Assembly: GCA_015227615.1 (NCBI GenBank)
Contig: JAALGZ010000012.1
Span: 124,001-188,000, forward strand
Origin: Labyrinthula sp. Ha
Lineage: Eukaryota; Sar; Bigyra; Labyrinthulida; Labyrinthulaceae
Length of the DNA stretch: 64,000 bases
Reading direction: 5' to 3'
This document shows positions 22,824 through 34,500 of the stretch, piece after piece. A program made the translations under genes and the position numbers. The notes under the pieces were generated by a model. That model saw nothing but the letters and a program-made list of their open reading frames with translations, did not search any database and was not told the origin of the DNA. Each line of letters starts with the position of its first letter. The first letter of the stretch is position 1.

Positions 22824-25800
22824 TATAGAAGTGAAATAATCCGGTAATGAAAGAGTTCTTACGTTATTAAATCATTACAAGATAAAAGTTAGTATAATGA
22901 AAGGAATAGAAGATAATAGTCACACAATATTAGTTATAAATTAACTAAGCATAAGAAAGGTATTGAATAAAAGAAAACAAGAAAAAACACGTTTCCATGA
23001 TCATGTATTCTGAGTTAAGAAGTGTAAGAAAATAAAATACACTTTCCCGTGGTAATGTATTCAATTTCTTGAAGTATCTTCTCTAGAATAGATAAAAAGA
23101 ATTCTTTAATGTTACTTTTCCAGTATGTTGACACCATGAAATATTTAATCATATTTCCCCCGAGAAAATACGGAATAAAGAAAAAATGTGCTGATGGGAA
23201 CCAAATTGTCTCTAGAAGAATAACCACAAGGGATTAAATAATACACTTAGAAATATTTTGTATAAATGAAATCTTAAAACAAAGGATTTCAATGAGAAGA
23301 GAGCTCTTTCAAACAAGTAATTATCCACTCACTATCTATCAAAGATAAAACTTAATTGCATTACAGGTTCTCGCGATTAATGTGACATGTCTCGAAAGCT
23401 ATATGCTTAGACAAGGCAAAGATTTTGTGTTTCTATTAGATCAGGATACTAACACTGCAATGCGTTTGTTTCCAAAGGAGTGAAATATTAAAAACTAAAC
23501 TAACTTGAGTTGTACCCGTTTTCATAGACTTGACCATGTAATAGATCTTTACAAAGCAACATCAGCCCCAAGTTGCTAAAATTACCTCGAGAAAACATTT
23601 ACCTAAGTTTTTAAATTTTCACTTCAAGCTATACCAAACATAAATTTAACAAATAAATTAATAAAGAAACGGAAAAATCATGGCTGTGGTTACTTATGGT
23701 TACGTGGTTCTTGTTAAGCTTGCTTTAGATCAATATCGTTGTCTCTTCGTGTAATGAGATCTTCTTGAAAAAATATTGATTGTCTAATATTTTCAAACAA
23801 ATGTGTCATCATATTTATTATATCACACTTATGCTGACACCCAGAAACAATTTCAGGGAAATTGCTTCAGTTATGGTATCTTTGTGCATTTTAGTTAACA
23901 AGAAATAAACTTATAGGTTTTTACAGAAATTGTTAATTGTTTAGTGATAAAAAATCATAGCTGATTCAAATAACACATTGTCAAAAATATTATTTATTTG
24001 ATCTGGTTCACTGTTTATCAAAGTCACCGCACTAATGTCAATACGCATCAAGAAATAAGGCCCGAGAAAACATGAGACTGAATTTATGTATGCCCTAAAA
24101 CATTTTTCGTTCTTATCTTTCCCCTTTTAGCCATAATTTTTGGATCTTTGTAGGGTTTCAATAATTAATCTTTTTATATTAATAGAGCATATACCACCGA
24201 AGAGTTCTATAACACAATGTTAATGTTAAAAAATGGCCATTATTGAATGTAACACTCAAGACAGAGAGGTGAATAACTTTGTTTCAAAAAAGTTTAACAC
24301 TTTATATCGATCCCCTTTTAAGAAAATCTATTTCAAAAAACTATCTTGAACTCAATAGTAACACTTTCAGATCAGTATACAGCAAACCTAGAAATGTTCA
24401 CTCATGCCGGCAGCACAAAGTTCACTGATCATAAGCAGCACATGATAGTTTTGAATAAACGTTTTATTTTAATGATAGAGCAATCTGCTCTTCAAAGCAT
24501 TATTTTTCCTCTAATGATACTCTGGCTCTTATTGGTGACGTGGAATACCGCTCTTTTAAACGGGTGAGAGGAACACCGCAAAGATCCATATAAATGCAAA
24601 GGTTTTGGTCTCGGAGGATAGAAAACGAGTAAAGAAGCATAGACTATTGTGTAAGTATTAATATCCTAGCATTGATTTTAAGACCTTCTACTATAAGAGT
24701 TAATTTCTAGTTGCTCTATTGACGTCATGTTAAAGAGTCCTCTAAGGATCTACCCAATGTGGTCTAAATCATATGGAACAATTGGAATAGCTTAGAGATG
24801 AAAGTTCCCCAGGGTTGAACTAATCATACTCGTTTTTCTTGATACTCCCCATTTATGAATAACTTGACTAAAGTTTCTTATAGCGGCTGAATTGTTGTTT
24901 GAATCTGAATGATATAATTTACTAGTGTGGATTAAGAACATTTTCCTTTGGTAATTCGTGTAAGAAATGTTATAGATAGTTATTAGACACCGGATTTGAT
25001 ATAGTTTCTCAAGAACTATTTAGATTTTAAATTAGAAAAAGGACTAGGATTTATTTAAAATGATTCGGATTCCATTTTAGTAATCAATAGGGCAAATATA
25101 GACAAGAATTTAACAATTAGTCATCAATAAACAAGCTTCGACTCCTAACAGTTATATAAAATAATTGACTATTCGCCTTCAATATTTCTGGAAGAGTTAG
25201 CAGAAGTGCAATCATCTGATAAAACTTCTCCTTAGAAATGTGATAGTTACTAACCTAGTTCTCCTTCCAGTGATTTATTCGTAGTATCGGCATTTATCAG
25301 GGAGATTTCAAGGTGACAAAAATATAATTGATTATTTTTTGGTGTATTTGGGAAAAGATGCTCTTAAGTAATCCTTATAGCTCTTGCAATGTCCAAATCT
25401 TTGTCGAGTATATTCGGAAAAACTAGTAAAGGAGCCATATGGCCCAACCCACGTGTTGACCAATATACTATCAACATATTTGGTTGGCAATCAAAAGCTG
25501 TCAAGCGGGTTATTAATCGAAATCAATGTTTAAAATCGACGCTAATTTAAGTTTGGTGGTGGTAATAAGATAATATATTGTTATTTCGTAGTTATGGAAG
25601 GAGTTCATCAATGGGTCATATAGTCAGTTTCTCAACAAGATTCGGTGAATCCCTTTCTTCTTGTTCAATGTTCATGGGAGTATTTGGCACTTTCTCACAC
25701 TCAACCTATCCTATCATTTGACTTGGTTGATAGTGTTGAATTTTTCCAGACATCATTCATAATCATCGTGGGATTCATGAGCACACTACTATTCCACCCC

Positions 25801-27009
25801 CAGTGTCCCAATTATCGCTACAAATGACGAATACTTTATACCAGTGCCAAAGTTTCCCTTTTCTCCTTGCTATCTAATAACTAAAGAACTAGCTGGCCAT
25901 AAATCCAAAGAAGATTTAATTACACAAAGTTTTAGTGTTCATGATGAAGACGAAGGGGACTTCAATTGCCTTTGAACTTACGGAACTTACACTCTTTCAT
26001 ATTCATTCGTGGTTTAATTGCACCAACTTTTCTACGAGTAGTAGTTATTTTTCTAACTTTGTTGTATCTTTTTAATAGTTTAGCTCTTGGAACTATACAT
26101 TCTGGGCATATAAATACATGAATTTAGATTACGCGCTCTTTACTGTGTATCATGCTGATAGAAAGGACGGAAGCATATAGGACTAATTTCTAAATAATTT
26201 TTGCCAAATCCATATTTGCTTATGTTAAGAATAAAGGGGGTTTATCTAAAATGCATGATATCTTGATGTTTCCTGAAAAATCAATGCCTAAGTTTTCCTA
26301 TACCCAAGAGAGGATACTTTCCAGCAAAGTTTATTATAGACAGAAAACTATGAATATGAACAAGGGTCCATAGTTTTTCTCGTCATCTGCTAGAGTCAAA
26401 CTGTTTTTACATAAATTAAGTATATGAGCCCAGCTACCATGATAATATGCTTATTTTTCTTTAATTTTAATTTCAGGAGAACTACTGCTCTAATGAAACA
26501 TTTCAATAAGGGTGAAGTATTGAGGGACGGAAGATTTCTTGAGAAACATACTTCTCTGGACACATTTATGGGACAACAATTTATACAAACCATCCATTCC
26601 TCATTTTCCCAGAACTTTTTCTTTGGCCCTTTCCTACAATGTTAATTATATCTTAATCTTGAGACCTAAGATTTCTGAGCGATATACGTCTTACCCTAAT
26701 ACTTGCATTCTTTTGAACAAAATGCAAACAGGTTGATATTAAAAACTAAACTTGAACCTTACGACGAGTGACCCTGTTTATTTTCCTCTTAATATATCGA
26801 AGCCGTTTTTTTAATTTTCTTAGAACTAAGCAGGTATCTTTTAAGCAACTATTCATTAGCTTGGGTATCGCTTTCATGAGTTTAATTAGAAGTTGCAGAA
26901 GTATGGCCCCGTATCATTTGGTGTCTTGACACATTTCTTTTTTCGTATATCTGGAATAACATCTTTGTAGGTTCTTTTGGACTCCATGGTTAAAACACTA
27001 AGCTTTTCC

Positions 27010-27065
27010 CGCAGGGCGAGGCATTGAAATCCTGTGTCCTTTATGTTTGCGCAATGCTAGCTGCG
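27010..27065 (+). other. GC-rich two-stem hairpin, possible small RNA
   Basis: CGCAG (27010-27014) pairs with CTGCG (27061-27065) and GCATTG (27021-27026) with CAATGC (27052-27057), separated by an internal loop. The 5' part contains an 11-base string also found in stem II of U1 snRNA, but the U1 5' end (ACTTACCT) is missing. A non-coding RNA is possible; chance is equally so. Confidence 0.2.
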
Positions 27066-28317
27066 TCAACTGAAATATCAAATAATGTCACTATAGATTT
27101 AGGTACTAAACGAACCTTCAAGTGGATATTGAATATTTTGTTCTTGTCAAAGTTCTGTTCATGCAGGATTTAGAAGAAACATCGAAAATTTCTCATAGCA
27201 TATTCTCCAGATTTGCCCAAAATACTATAGGATCAAGCTGTCCTTTTTCTGAGGGTCTCCATAAGACAAGAAAACAAAAAAAACTCGAATGCTGTAGCGC
27301 TTGGACCATGAAGTAAATAGCATGTCAAACATAGTCATAAGCCTAAGAACAACCATGATTTGAAGAATATTAAACTCAAATAAAAATAATAGTTTGAATA
27401 ACAATTATTAAGTAATGGTAAATGCTTTTTAGGCGGTAGTTCTTGTTGAAATGAGTGTTTTAAATCGAGAGAAACCTGGGTTTGCACAAAATCTGTATTA
27501 GTTTACCAATTAGGTTTTTAGGTACACAATGAAGGTGGACATTAGCTGCTGCCTATGTGGAACCTTTTTAATTATAATTAATAAACTAAAACCAGAAAAA
27601 AGTAAATGCAACATAAAGTACACTCAAAAAATAGAGCACAATAGGTATCTTGTTTAAATTTCAGCTACTTTTCTTTGTTCTTGTGTGTTTTTCTGTGAAT
27701 ACTCTGCCGTTAAATTGATTAGGTACGAGATGATTCTGGAACTAGAAAGTGTACCTATTGGCGTAAATATATGAAGAGTGTGATTAAACTGCTATCTACA
27801 CATCTACAAGATACATTTCCATGGTTCTTAAAATATTCATATTTAGACTATACTTTCTTCTGAACTACTTAGGTCTTAAGAAACAATTGTCTGCGTCCTA
27901 ATGAAACAGCCAAACCATTCATTTCACTTAAGCTGTAGTAGCTGTTCAGGATTTAACAGGAACTCAAACATATTCTGAAACATGGAACCATGAAATTTGA
28001 GAAAACTCTCTGTTTTGTAATTACTACAATATATATACACATACTTTTAAACGAATATCTCTCTTACACACGCATAAATACTTTAATTCAAAAACCTTTC
28101 CCCAATTCTTGATCAACCGTCACACCAGTTAGATCACATTCCCCAAGATTTAAATTATGTGAAATGATATAACTTGGTATTCTCACTTGATTTTGATAAG
28201 CTATGTTTATTGCGAGGGATTGTGTTGAACCTTAATAGCGCAGTAGTTCTATGGGACAGAGTTTAATAACAAGCGCTTTTATTTTATTTTTGAAGATTAG
28301 TTGCGATTATTGCAAGT

Positions 28318-29018
28318 CCGAAGCATCCCAGCAAAGTGAAGTATAATGACAAAAAACAGAATAAATCTTGTTTACTTGGTTTCTCGGAAACTTCGGAAAT
28401 GGTTTTTTCGGAAAACCTAGTGCAAGTATCAGAAGGTAGTTCTGTTCACTGTTTTGTGAAGGCATGTGAATAATTGATGAAATTCCGAAAACTACAAGCA
28501 TCAAAGTTAGTATTTTTTTCTATTTTGACAATAAATTACTCAATAGCATAATTATTTATCTTCTAGTTAGAAAATATTTTTGTACTCAGTACTACCTTTT
28601 AATAATTAAACTCTATTTTCCGAGAAATTCTATAACTAAGTATTCCGAAAAAACTACTTAATCCAACCTTTCCCGGTTTGTTATCGTATTCAATTGGATA
28701 GTTTTGGAACGCATCCGGTCGGATTAATAACACCGCCCGAGCCACGGGTGACATTATTTGCTTGTGTCATGAGTATCAAGAGATTATACAAAGATACATT
28801 GTCTATCAACATTCACGGAAATCTACCGGGTTTTATGAGAACTAATATTAGTTTCATTTGATAAATCTTAGGAAAATTTAAGGAAAAATACGTAACTTGA
28901 GGTATTGAAATAGTATCTTTCGTTAGAGATTCACGCAACTGTGAATGATAGGAGTTAAAATATTCAACCGTTGAAGGAAAGGAATCTTTCAAAATATTCC
29001 CGAATAAGAAATACTCGG
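28318..29018 (+). promoter_or_regulatory. TCGG/CCGA motif cluster upstream of second carotenoid oxygenase
   Basis: Eleven TCGG/CCGA tetramers in 700 bases (28318, 28384, 28393, 28408, 28485, 28620, 28645, 28719, 28737, 29000, 29015), mostly in TTCCGAAA-like contexts. The last two are 49-67 bp from the ATG. Three of them form a direct repeat (TCGGAAA, TCGGAAA, TCGGAAAA) at 28384-28415. About two would be expected. The first carotenoid oxygenase gene lacks this motif upstream. Confidence 0.4.
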
Positions 29019-29066
29019 AAAAAAGTAGAAGCAAAATAAAATTAAAACAAAAGTAATACTTAAAAT

Positions 29067-30614
29067 ATGAAGGTTGATAATGTGAACATTCACCCAAGTG
29101 CACGAGCTACTGAAGACAAAATGTTGGGATATAGAGACGTTAAAGTGGAGTATGAGCGCTTCAAGTGCTCAGTTGAAGGAGAGATTCCCAAGTGGATAAA
29201 AGGAAAGATTTACAAGCAATGTGGAGGTGCATATGGAGGAGGAAGAACTTTTCTTGATGGCTTAGCACACGTTGTAGTTTTCGATATCAAAGATGGAAAA
29301 GCTTATTTTTCTAATAAGTACTTGAGAACTCCACAATATGAAAACTTCATTAACAACGGAATTAGGAAATTCGGAGCTGGAATGAGTGAGTATACTCCTC
29401 CTGGAATGTTGGAGAACTTGAGTGTCTATTTGAAATCCAGCCTTTTTCACAGCGAAAATGTAAAGTATAGAGGACAGGATCCAAATGTAAGTTTCTGGCC
29501 ACTAGAGAGCGGAGCAAAGTTTGGAGGTGTTACTGAAGGGAAGGGACATTTATGTTCATTTGATTTGGAAACTTTGAAAACACTTGAAGTAGAAAAATGT
29601 CTAAGTCCTCAGCACAAGAATGGACACATTTTAACAAACGCAGCACATTTTCTTAGAGAAAATGAAAATGGTGGATATCACGGTGCCGTTGAGATGGTCA
29701 CGCATTATAGATTAGGTGCACCAGATTTTAGTTTCCACTACACTGTTTTTTATGGAGACTCCGCGCCTTTCAAATGTGTATATCAGGAAGAGTTGTCAAG
29801 AATAAACTATAATGATAGAAAAAAGGAGAATACTAATTTTGGGAAGAGACCGGGCTATCAGCATTCAATTTGCAAGAGCAAGAACTATGTGGTTATGATC
29901 TGCTCATGCCAAAGGCTAGATTTTGAACGTATTCTTGAGCAGAGGTTTGAGGACGGTTTTTTTGGTTTGTTTCGTCCAGTTGATTGTAAAATGGAATTCA
30001 TAGTACTAAAAGAAAATGGGGAAAAGTTAAAGAAGGTATGTAAAATAAGTTCAGATTTTACTGGGCAATTTTGGCACATTTCAAATGTATTTGAAGAAGG
30101 GAATGAAATTGTGATCGAAGGCTCTTTATCCGATGGTGTTATGGCAAGGAGTTTCTTAGGAAAAATTAGAATCAATGTTGATAAAGAAGAAGCTGTTGTT
30201 GAGCATATGTATGGCCATGGAGAAGGTGAGAAAGAATATGAGTTCCAGAATGTTCACCCATATTATGTACAAAAGAGCAATGACATCGTATTCGGCTTGA
30301 CTGACTTTTACAAGGAAACTTCCTCTATTGGAAAGTATAACAAGAAAACGGGTGTTATGGAAGAAGTTTTCGAAGATGCAAGATATTTGCCCTCAGAACC
30401 ACTCGTATTAGCAGAATATAATGGAGAAGAAGAGGATGCAATTGTAATTGATATTATTTTGGATGTTGAGAAAGAGGAGTCTTTCTTAGCAATTCTTGAT
30501 GCGAGAACTATGAGTTTGATAGCTAAGATTTATGCGCCGATTATATGCAACCATGGATTACATACTATTTACTTACCTGACACGGATCTTAATAAGTTCA
30601 TTTCCAAGTACTAA
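29067..30614 (+). CDS. Carotenoid oxygenase family protein (RPE65/BCO/CCD type), copy 2
   Basis: A 515-residue paralogue of the enzyme at 1890-3437, same length and strand, aligned almost without gaps and identical at well over half of the positions by eye. The four iron-ligand histidines are kept at the same positions: H194 (NAAH), H266 (GYQHS), H337 (FWHISNVFE) and H499 (HGLHTIYLP). The IPKWIKG and FLDGLAHVVVF segments are also kept. Full length and conserved residues argue that both copies are functional, perhaps with different substrates or timing. There is no intron or targeting peptide. Unlike copy 1, its upstream region is full of TTCCGAAA-type motifs, so regulation may have diverged. 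It converges on the lysine-rich gene 268 bases downstream. Confidence 0.9.
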   Translation: MKVDNVNIHPSARATEDKMLGYRDVKVEYERFKCSVEGEIPKWIKGKIYKQCGGAYGGGRTFLDGLAHVVVFDIKDGKAYFSNKYLRTPQYENFINNGIRKFGAGMSEYTPPGMLENLSVYLKSSLFHSENVKYRGQDPNVSFWPLESGAKFGGVTEGKGHLCSFDLETLKTLEVEKCLSPQHKNGHILTNAAHFLRENENGGYHGAVEMVTHYRLGAPDFSFHYTVFYGDSAPFKCVYQEELSRINYNDRKKENTNFGKRPGYQHSICKSKNYVVMICSCQRLDFERILEQRFEDGFFGLFRPVDCKMEFIVLKENGEKLKKVCKISSDFTGQFWHISNVFEEGNEIVIEGSLSDGVMARSFLGKIRINVDKEEAVVEHMYGHGEGEKEYEFQNVHPYYVQKSNDIVFGLTDFYKETSSIGKYNKKTGVMEEVFEDARYLPSEPLVLAEYNGEEEDAIVIDIILDVEKEESFLAILDARTMSLIAKIYAPIICNHGLHTIYLPDTDLNKFISKY

Positions 30615-30881
30615 ATTTTATGGTATTTATTGTTTGCATTTGTAAAGACTGGAAAATTTAAAGAGTAATTTATTGGTTTTGAGGATTTATTTTTTATTCT
30701 TGATGAAATTTGTGCCAAAAACGATTTCAGAAATACTTTTCCGGAGTAAATGCTTTTAAGTTTAAAAGAGACAACAAGAATGTCTTCACTACCTTAAATA
30801 CACTGAGTTTTGCTGTTGAAACAATATTAAAAGAATTCGCTCTGTCAACAAAAAGATTCAACAAAATAAAATTGTATTTTT

Positions 30882-31582
30882 TTAATTAGCTTCGGCATTT
30901 TTCTTCTCAAGCTCTTTATTCAAGTACTTCAAGTGGTCCTCCATTTTTTGTCGAGATAAGGAGCCTATTCCAAAAGGTGGATTTTTTCCAAGTTTACTAT
31001 ACATTCCAATAACCTTTCCCATTAACTCATCCTTTATTCTTTTTTCTCGTAACTCCTTCAACTTTTCAGCACTCAGGTTTCCCTGGTTTCCACCACCATT
31101 AATCCGCTTCTGTGCCGCTTCAGCTACTTGTTTTGTCTTTTCATTTCGCTCAGTTCCAACTTTTTTAATTTTTTCTTTCTCCTTTTGTTTCATTTTTTCT
31201 GCATCTTCTTTCGCTTGTACAGATTCTACCGCCTTTTTCCTTTCTTCTAGAACTTTCTTTGCCTAAAATATTAAAGGAACATTATATTAACAAGAGAAGT
31301 TCGTTTTTTCTTGTTTTTAGGCCCATTTTTTCTCGTGTTTCTCTCTGCCAGTGCTTGCAATCTTTTTTGTCTTTTTTCCTAAAGAACTCAAACACATAGA
31401 GAGAAATACGTCTTCTGATTCCTTATTTAATGGGGTTAGTTTATCGTCAGTTCCTATTACATCTCCCTGTCCAGGATATTTAGATTCTAAGGACATAAGA
31501 TATATATAAAGGGAATACGTCCACCGTCAAAGCAGCTTGAACATTGCCCCATTTCTTTGACTTCTTCCTTTTCTGAATCCAT
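30882..31582 (-). CDS. Lysine-rich coiled-coil protein, four exons with micro-introns
   Basis: Unrecognised protein of about 202 residues. My model joins four exons (31582-31519, 31486-31410, 31378-31292 and 31262-30882) across introns of 32, 31 and 29 nt, all GT-AG and all preserving frame. Exon 4 alone is a clear open frame. The product is highly charged: basic and probably helical in the middle (long K/E/R runs), with a more ordered C-terminus containing GMYSKLGKNPPFGIGSLS followed by a short helix. It resembles small nuclear or ribosome-biogenesis helpers, but I name no family; CCDC12/Cwf18 was considered and does not fit the C-terminus. Another in-frame-looking ATG at 31613 reads a different frame through exon 1 and would need exon 2 skipped. 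The C-terminal exon is firm, exon 1 less so. Confidence 0.6.
31263..31291 (-). other. Predicted 29-nt intron
   Basis: Minus-strand intron starting GTTAAT and ending ATTTTAG, joining ACTTCTCTT to GCAAAGAAA in phase 0. It contains CTTTAAT near its 3' end, a possible branch site. The exon 3 frame would otherwise reach a stop. Confidence 0.5.
31379..31409 (-). other. Predicted 31-nt intron
   Basis: Minus-strand intron starting GTATTTC and ending TTCTTTAG, phase 0, joining GAAGAC to GAAAAAAGA. Same length and same GTATT start as the NOP14 micro-intron. Confidence 0.55.
31487..31518 (-). other. Predicted 32-nt intron
   Basis: Minus-strand intron starting GTATTCC and ending GTCCTTAG, phase 1. It contains CTTAT ten bases before the end, like the NOP14 micro-intron. 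The unspliced frame stops inside it. Confidence 0.5.
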
Positions 31583-34500
31583 GGTAAAGCAGCCCTGTTA
31601 ATTTTGATTTTCATGGAAGGTCTGTTAATACTTTGCAGAATTTACAGCAAAGACTACAGTATACTTTTCAATGTGGGATCATTTCAAGGAACACTATGAA
31701 TTAACTTATATATATATACAATAGTATAGAATTGGATAACTTCACCTATTAAGAAGTCCACCCACAGTTACTTTCTTTTTTTCTAAGTTTTTCTGTAGCT
31801 CATACGACTGGTTTTGGATGGAATCTCTTACGAACCACGACAGAGAAAGAGAGAGAGAGAGGAGGAAGATATTACATTCAAAAGAAGAAAACTTGCAGTA
31901 AGCAGTAAAATTTGCTTTAAAAAACTGTTGCCATATTTCCCCTATTGCTGTACTATTCAATTTAAAACTAGAAAACAGCTCATCATCATCATTTCAAGTT
32001 ACAAGCCCAGAACCAAAACAATAACTGAAATCAATGTTTAAAAGAATAATAACAGCTCCTTTGTTTATATAGTATTCATCTAACTAGATTATCTTTTCGT
32101 GTTTTCTCTAATTATGAGGTTGATATACCTGCGTTTCTGACGCTTCTGAAAATATTCAGGACTGTTATCCTTTCACATTCGGAGCAAGAGTGGAGTTGAA
32201 TATGGAAGTAGAATCCAATAAGTTAAAAATTGTCACAAGACAGAGTGTGGTTCTCATTTAATCAAAACTAGAATTTAATAGAGAGTGGCATGAGAAGGAT
32301 CCGTAGGAACTACTATGGGTATTTCTGCATGTTTACTATTTTCAATTAGCCTCAGATGGCATAAAATAAAAAATATCCTGCTTAACCAACGATATCATGT
32401 TATGGTATTTATGTGTAGCTGGATAGTATTTGGTTATTTTGAGTGAAGAGCTGTTTGAGAATGGTTTCTTGAAGGTAGTGTTCTGGGTTTTATGAAGTCT
32501 TAAGAATGAAGGTTGTTTAGGGACGGTATATGAAAGAGGCTAAAGAAGGAAGGTACCATAAAAGTAAAACCAAAAGCAAAAAGTAAAAGTACAAAGAAAG
32601 AGAAAAAGGCTATATCGTTTCAAAACCCTAAACTACTTTGCTAAAAATTAAGTATTTATAAACAGGGTTTTTCTTACCATCGAAAAGAACTTAACATATC
32701 ACCTCAACAAAAAAACATAATGTTACATTTTCTCGAAGCAAGCGTCTTTATTCTAAGTCCAGAGAATAATTTGAAAAGGAGGTACATAATTCAGTTGCGG
32801 CGGATTATAGATCAGGGAACAAAAATGCTCCAAGAAAAAATGTAGCTCGAAAACTAGTTAAAACCAAATGTCTTCATTTTCTAATGACCCTTGCTACAGC
32901 AGTTGGTATTTTCCTTCTGAGAATATATTTGCAGTACGGTTTATGATAATGATATAAAAACCAGGAAGCCATTCAGCGCTTAGTTCCTTGTGTAATGCCA
33001 AACCTCAAAAGGAAGGAAGACAATGTTTCCCAATTGAGCCTTAAGTCAAGGGTTCGTAGAAGTGCTTAACAACCCTTAAAGATCTATTAAAAACTAGATG
33101 GTTGTATTTGTGTAGTGGAGGGTATCACTTTTGGTAAACCTAATGTTGTTAGCGTAATCAGAACAGCACATCGCTTAAAGAACAATCAAATATGGTAACA
33201 GTTTAGAGATCTTCTAGTTGCTGGTGCTACTATTTAACCTTCTCCCATTGTATAACATATCCAGGGATAAATTTTAGTTAATACTGTACTTAGTGATATA
33301 TTTTCCTGTACAATTTCCCACCGTGATAGTTACTGATAATTCCTTTTTGCAACAGATAATAAAAAAAAACTATATACATTGGTTGGTATTCATAGTAGGA
33401 AGTACTTGTTAATAGCCAGTTTCCAAACATGAAAAATTTTCTTATTAATTGTTGTTTTCAGTATGTATTTCAAGTTACATCCCATCTTTCTTATTTTCAC
33501 TGTCAATGAATGGTCTTTATTAATCTGCGACGGGGAATAAGCTACTGAGAGAGTTAAGAATCTGACTAGATCTTCTACTTTGGATTAATAGTTGACCATT
33601 TTTTTATTCCTTACCTCCAAAATATTATTAGGTTGGACTACGGATATCTCAGTGTATATAGCAACTGGTTTTATGGTTACCTAGCTGGGAATGCTTTTCC
33701 TTAACATTACTTTGTAATTGAAAATACTAAAGTGAAATAATATGATAAATCATTGGACTTTATGAAAGGATTTCAGAGATATTACAGCTATATGATTTTT
33801 AGTTCTTGCATTATGGTCAATATTCATTTCAGAATATTTCTTGGAGTTACACTTTTTAGTTTGATTAACTGAGTTCTTAGTTTTAATTGTTGAAACACAC
33901 CTGACACATTTAGAACAACTAGTCCAAGAACTTGTACGGTTGTGAAATTAAACACTACACTTGTATATATCTATTACTTTTATGTAGCAAAACCAGGATG
34001 CACTGTTAAAGTAAGGGAATCTCTGTATGCAGGGAAATATCCTGCGTTAAATATGTGATACTTTATACCTAGCGATATTGAACAACAAACCTGCCCTATG
34101 AATGTTATTCAATGAATATCGCTTTAAACTCACAAGGGAATAATTAAGGTTGAGAGTATTATAATGACTGCAAAAGTGTATTTTTACTCAAGAGGCATGA
34201 ATGCTTTGGTTAACTAATTATCTTTATATATAAAACAAGATGACGAACAAATAACACTTGCTCCTTGCAAGAAAATCAAACAGCACATTTTTCATATAGC
34301 GATGCGTCTATCGTTTTTAGTTCTTTCAAAAAATATGTTCTAAAAGGCAATCCAGAGTTTCCATAATATTTTTAGGCTTACTTAAGCAAACTTGTGCAGA
34401 TGCGTGCGAGATAGTCTTTTTCTGGGGTAAACTAGTGTGATGGGGTAGGACACCTCAAACAGTAGAATGAGAGAAGACTTTCAACTTTCGGTAATCATAG

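Larger units (their letters stand above)
22695..28317. other. 5.6-kb gene desert
   Basis: Apart from the promoter-proximal motifs at 22757-22823, no gene is supported. Open frames of 60-80 codons (such as near 25645 and 26424) have no recognisable motif. A GC-rich two-stem hairpin lies at 27010-27065. There are no transposon-like peptides or tRNA-like box pairs. Confidence 0.5.

Noticed and set aside
22835-22848. 14-base string AATAATCCGGTAAT repeated at 52761-52774
   Set aside because: In an AT-rich 64-kb window, repeats of this length are expected by chance.
27014-27024. U1 snRNA gene suggested by CAGGGCGAGGC
   Set aside because: The 11 bases match U1 stem II, but the splice-site-recognising 5' end, the stem I loop and an Sm site in the right order are missing.
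30882-31582. CCDC12/Cwf18 spliceosomal protein
   Set aside because: The charged N-terminal half is similar in style only; the conserved CCDC12 C-terminal motif is absent.
31814-32041. Charged open frame divergent from the lysine-rich gene
   Set aside because: The charge comes from a (GA)n microsatellite that yields K/R/E in several frames; it starts with TTG and has no recognisable domain.
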